From: Cordia subcordata | Lineage: Eukaryota > Streptophyta > Magnoliopsida > Boraginales > Cordiaceae | DNA length: 64,000 nucleotides | Assembly: GCA_028554755.1 (NCBI GenBank) | Contig: JAPTOF010000003.1 | Span: 3,266,501 to 3,330,500, forward strand | Reading direction: 5' to 3' | Shown here: positions 61,000-64,000 of the stretch, one piece after another | How the letters are laid out: each line of letters starts with the position of its first letter | Position numbering within the stretch: position 1 is the stretch's first letter | Translations under genes and position numbers: made by a program | The notes under the pieces: model-generated | Database searches by the model: none | The model's input: the letters and a program-made list of their open reading frames with translations, nothing else | What the model was told of the DNA's origin: nothing

Positions 61000-63999
61000 A
61001 CCTATTATGAAAAGAACAGACATTTATCTACTCATTGTTATTACAAGAAAATTGGTGATAAGGGATCACATGTTCCGTATTGGCAAAGACCTAAATGGGT
61101 GGTCAAAAATAAAAAGTAAACTAACGCTAAGGACCCAAGGTGTTGGAGACCCCAAAATAAAGAATTGCATTTGAATTTCATGTGTGTAGGTATGCAATGA
61201 AAGCAATTCAAGCAAAATAAAATGGATCTTGGATAGTGGTTGTTCCAAGCACATGACGGGGAACTCTTCACTTTTCTACAAACTAAAATGGACAAAAGGA
61301 GGAGATGTTACCTTTGGGGACAATGGCAAAGGAAAAATTATTGGAAAAGGAAGCATTGGTAATGAAAATTCTCTTGCTATACACAATTTCCTGCTAGTAG
61401 AAGGTTTAAAATTTAATCTACTTAGCATTAGTCAATTATGTGACAAAGGTCATAAAGTCGTTTTTCAATCGTCTAAATGCCTTGTGTATGAATGTGGAAA
61501 TGAAAATGTGTTATTTGTAGCTAAGAGAAATGAAAATGTTTACACTGTTGAAATTGATCAACTTATATGTCAATATGTTAAATGTTTATCTGTTGTGCAT
61601 AATAATGCTTGGTTATGGCATAGAAGGTTAGGACATGCTAGCATGAGCTTATTGAATGATTTGTCAAAGCATGATCTAGTTAGAGACCTACCAAAGCTAA
61701 ATTTGAAAGAGACAAAATTTGTAATGCTTGCCAATTAGGAAAACAACACAAGACATCCTTCAAATCCTTAAATAAAGTTTCAACAAATAGAGCATTACAA
61801 CTATTATATATGGATTTGTTTGGACCTATTGATGTGGCAAGCTTAGGAGGATCTAGGTATACATTTGTTGTAGTTGATGATTACACTAGATTTACATGGG
61901 TCATGTTTCTTGCACATAAAAATGATGCCTTCAATGAATTTGCAAGATTGTGTAGAAAAGTGCAAAATGAGAAAGGCTATTTTATAACTTGCATTCGTAG
62001 TGATAATGGCGCCGAATATGTGAATACTCTTTTCATGAACTTTTGTGATGAACATGGCATTGAGCATAACTTTTCGGCCCCTCGTACTCCTCAACAAAAT
62101 GGGGTAGTAGAGAAGAAGAATCGTACATTACAAGAAATGGCAAGGACTATGCTAAAAGAACACAACTTGCCAACATATTTTTGGAGTGAAGCCATAAATA
62201 CTGCATGCTATGTGCAAAATAGAGTATTGATTAGACCTATTTTAAACAAAACTCCATATGAACTATGGCATGGCAAAGCACCTAAAATATCATACTTCAA
62301 GGTATTTGGTTGTAAATGTTTTATTCTAAACACTAAGGACCACTTAAGAAAATTTGATGCTAAATTCGATGAAGGAATATTCTTAGGTTATTCCACAAAG
62401 AGCAAAGCATATAGGGTATATAATATGAGAACTCTTGTTGTAGAAGAATCAATACATGTTACATTTGATGAGACTAATCCATTTGCGTCAAGAAAGGAAA
62501 TTGATGATGTAGGTTATCTTTTGTAAAAGACAACGCTTGAAGATCCAACTCCAAAAGACAAAGAAAAACCAATGAAGCAAGAAGAAGAACTTCAAGAAAG
62601 AAGGTCTCAAGCAAATGAGGAAATCAAACATTGCTCAAACAAAGATGATGAAACAAAAGAACCTCATGAAGATCTACCAAAGAGTTGGAAGTTCGTGAGA
62701 AACCATCTTCAAGATCTTATTCTCGGTGATCCAAATGAAGGTGTAAGAACTAGGCGTAATGTTAGTACCTTTTGTGAGCATCATGCATTTATTTCTCATA
62801 TTAAACCCAAAAATGTAAAAGAAGCTCTACTAGATGAAAATTGGATAATGGCAATGCAAGAAAAACTCAATTAATTTGAGAGAAATAAAGTATAGAAGCT
62901 AGTTAAAAGGCCTAAAGATAGACCAGTAATAGGAACTAAATGGGTATTTAGAAACAAACTAGATGGAGCCGGAATAGTGACTAGGAATAAAGCTAGACTA
63001 GTTGCACAAGGATACAATCAAGAAGAAGGAATTGATTATGATGAAACTTATGCTCCTATAGTTAGACTTGAATCTATTCGTATGTTATTTGCATTTGCAT
63101 GTCACATGAACTTTAAGTTCATCAAATGGATGTGAAAAGTGCATTTTTAAATGGATTCATTGAAGAAGAAGTTTATGTTGAACAACCCCCCGGTTTTAAA
63201 GATTCATGTTTCCTAATCATGTTTTTAAACTAGAAAAGGCTTTATATGGCTTAAAACAAGCTCCTAGAGCTTGGTATGAAAGACTTAGTAGATTTTTGGT
63301 AGAAAACAATTTTGAAAAAGGAAAACTTGATTCAACCCTATTTATCAAAAAAAAAGACAATGACATTCTACTTGTCCAAATCTATGTAGATGATATAATT
63401 TTTGGTGCTACTAAAGTTTCCTTGTGTGAGAATTTTTCAAAATGTATGCACAAGGAGTTTGAGATGAGCATGATGGAAGAATTAACTTTCTTCCTCGGAC
63501 TCCAAATCAAACAAGCAAAAGTGGGGATCTTCATAAATCAAGCCAAATACACCAAGGAAATCATCAAGAAATTTGGACTTGAAGATGCAAAGGAGATTGG
63601 AACTCCCATAAGCCCCTCAACAAAGCTAGATAAAGATGAGAAAGGTAAATCAGTAGACGAGAAGAAATATAGAGGTATGATCGGTAGCCTATTATATTTA
63701 ACTACCTCTAGACCTGATATCATGTTCTTAGTGTGCTTATGTGCTAGATTTCAATCCAATCCTAAGGAAATTCACTTAACAACTATAAAAAGAATAATTA
63801 GATATCTTAAGGGAACAATTAATTTAGGACTTTGGTATGCTAAAGGAACGTCATTTGATCTATGTGGTTTTTCTAATGCTGACTATACTGGTTGCAAAGT
63901 AGATCGTAAGAGCACTAGTGGAACATGCCAATTCCTTAGTGTCTTGGTCTTGTAGGAAACGAAATAACGTTGCTATTTCTACCACTGAAGCTAAATATA
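61000..63999 (+). pseudogene. copia pol: protease, integrase, RT and RNase H fragments
   Basis: Protease DSGCSKHMTGN lies at 61229 onward. The integrase follows, with an HRRLGHAS zinc-binding part, then SDNGAEYVN and NGVVEKKNRT carrying Asp and Glu of the DDE set (61810-62526). RT shows [39 protein letters not shown] and the active-site YVDDIIF at about 63380. RNase H has GFSNADYTGC, where the usual first Asp is Asn, and ISTTEAKY near the window end. Breaks include a stop in the spacer near 61119, a 1-nt deletion near 61695, stops near 62524, 62873 and 62893, frameshifts near 63115 and 63205, and a small deletion near 63935. Translation of an intact polyprotein is impossible. Confidence 0.92.
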
Positions 64000-64000
64000 T

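Larger units (their letters stand above)
58081..64000 (+). mobile_element. Ty1/copia retrotransposon, degenerate, 3' part beyond window
   Basis: Order LTR, PBS, gag, protease, integrase, RT, RNase H is the copia layout. The 3' LTR is outside the window, so LTR age cannot be estimated. Several stops and frameshifts show the copy is non-autonomous. Component positions are given in separate entries. Confidence 0.95.

Overview
This is a window of eudicot plant nuclear DNA. It is AT-rich, and its genes are split by canonical GT-AG introns (one GC-AG). All protein families are plant types, and there are LTR retrotransposons, MITEs and a probable Helitron. The species cannot be named from the sequence. 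Exon models were built by hand from reading frame, splice sites and family knowledge, because the genes are fragmented across short open frames.

Layout. 1-9.8 kb is a repeat-rich flank: a minisatellite, a (TA)n tract, a diverged tandem family of about 350 bp, and two LTRs of one copia-like family lying tail to tail as a ~3.6-kb inverted repeat (3549-7161). 9.99-14.27 kb is an intact 12-exon hydroxyproline O-galactosyltransferase gene (HPGT1 type, +). 15.72-19.01 kb is a 6-exon UBA-domain gene (+). An initiator tRNA-Met gene lies at 20.09-20.16 kb (-). 21.06-25.54 kb is a decayed (R)-mandelonitrile lyase-like/HOTHEAD-like GMC oxidoreductase pseudogene (-). 32.07-34.50 kb is a 2-exon LRR receptor-like pseudokinase (+). 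35.53-38.97 kb is a 4-exon stand-alone myosin-I-tail (TH1) protein (-). 39.2-41.6 kb holds a SINE-like repeat and nested foldback repeats. 41.79-45.05 kb is a Helitron-like element carrying two exons resembling cactin. 50.86-53.19 kb is an intact UBC8/10/28-type E2 gene (+). 54.06-57.86 kb is a HAK/KUP/KT potassium-transporter relic (-) with two in-frame stops and no visible first exon. From 58.08 kb to the window edge is a degenerate Ty1/copia element (+) with 5' LTR, PBS, gag and pol.

Working genes: HPGT1 starts arabinogalactan glycosylation in the Golgi; the E2 and UBA proteins belong to ubiquitin signalling; the LRR protein is a plasma-membrane receptor without catalytic residues; the TH1 protein is probably membrane-lipid associated. 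They look like unrelated housekeeping or signalling genes, not a pathway cluster. The two decayed genes and the elements in and around them show a locus shaped by transposition and gene loss. No new multi-gene system was found. The most notable items are the stand-alone TH1 protein, the inverted LTR pair, the cactin-bearing Helitron candidate, the two pseudogenes, and a shared palindromic-repeat-plus-TATA layout in three LTRs.
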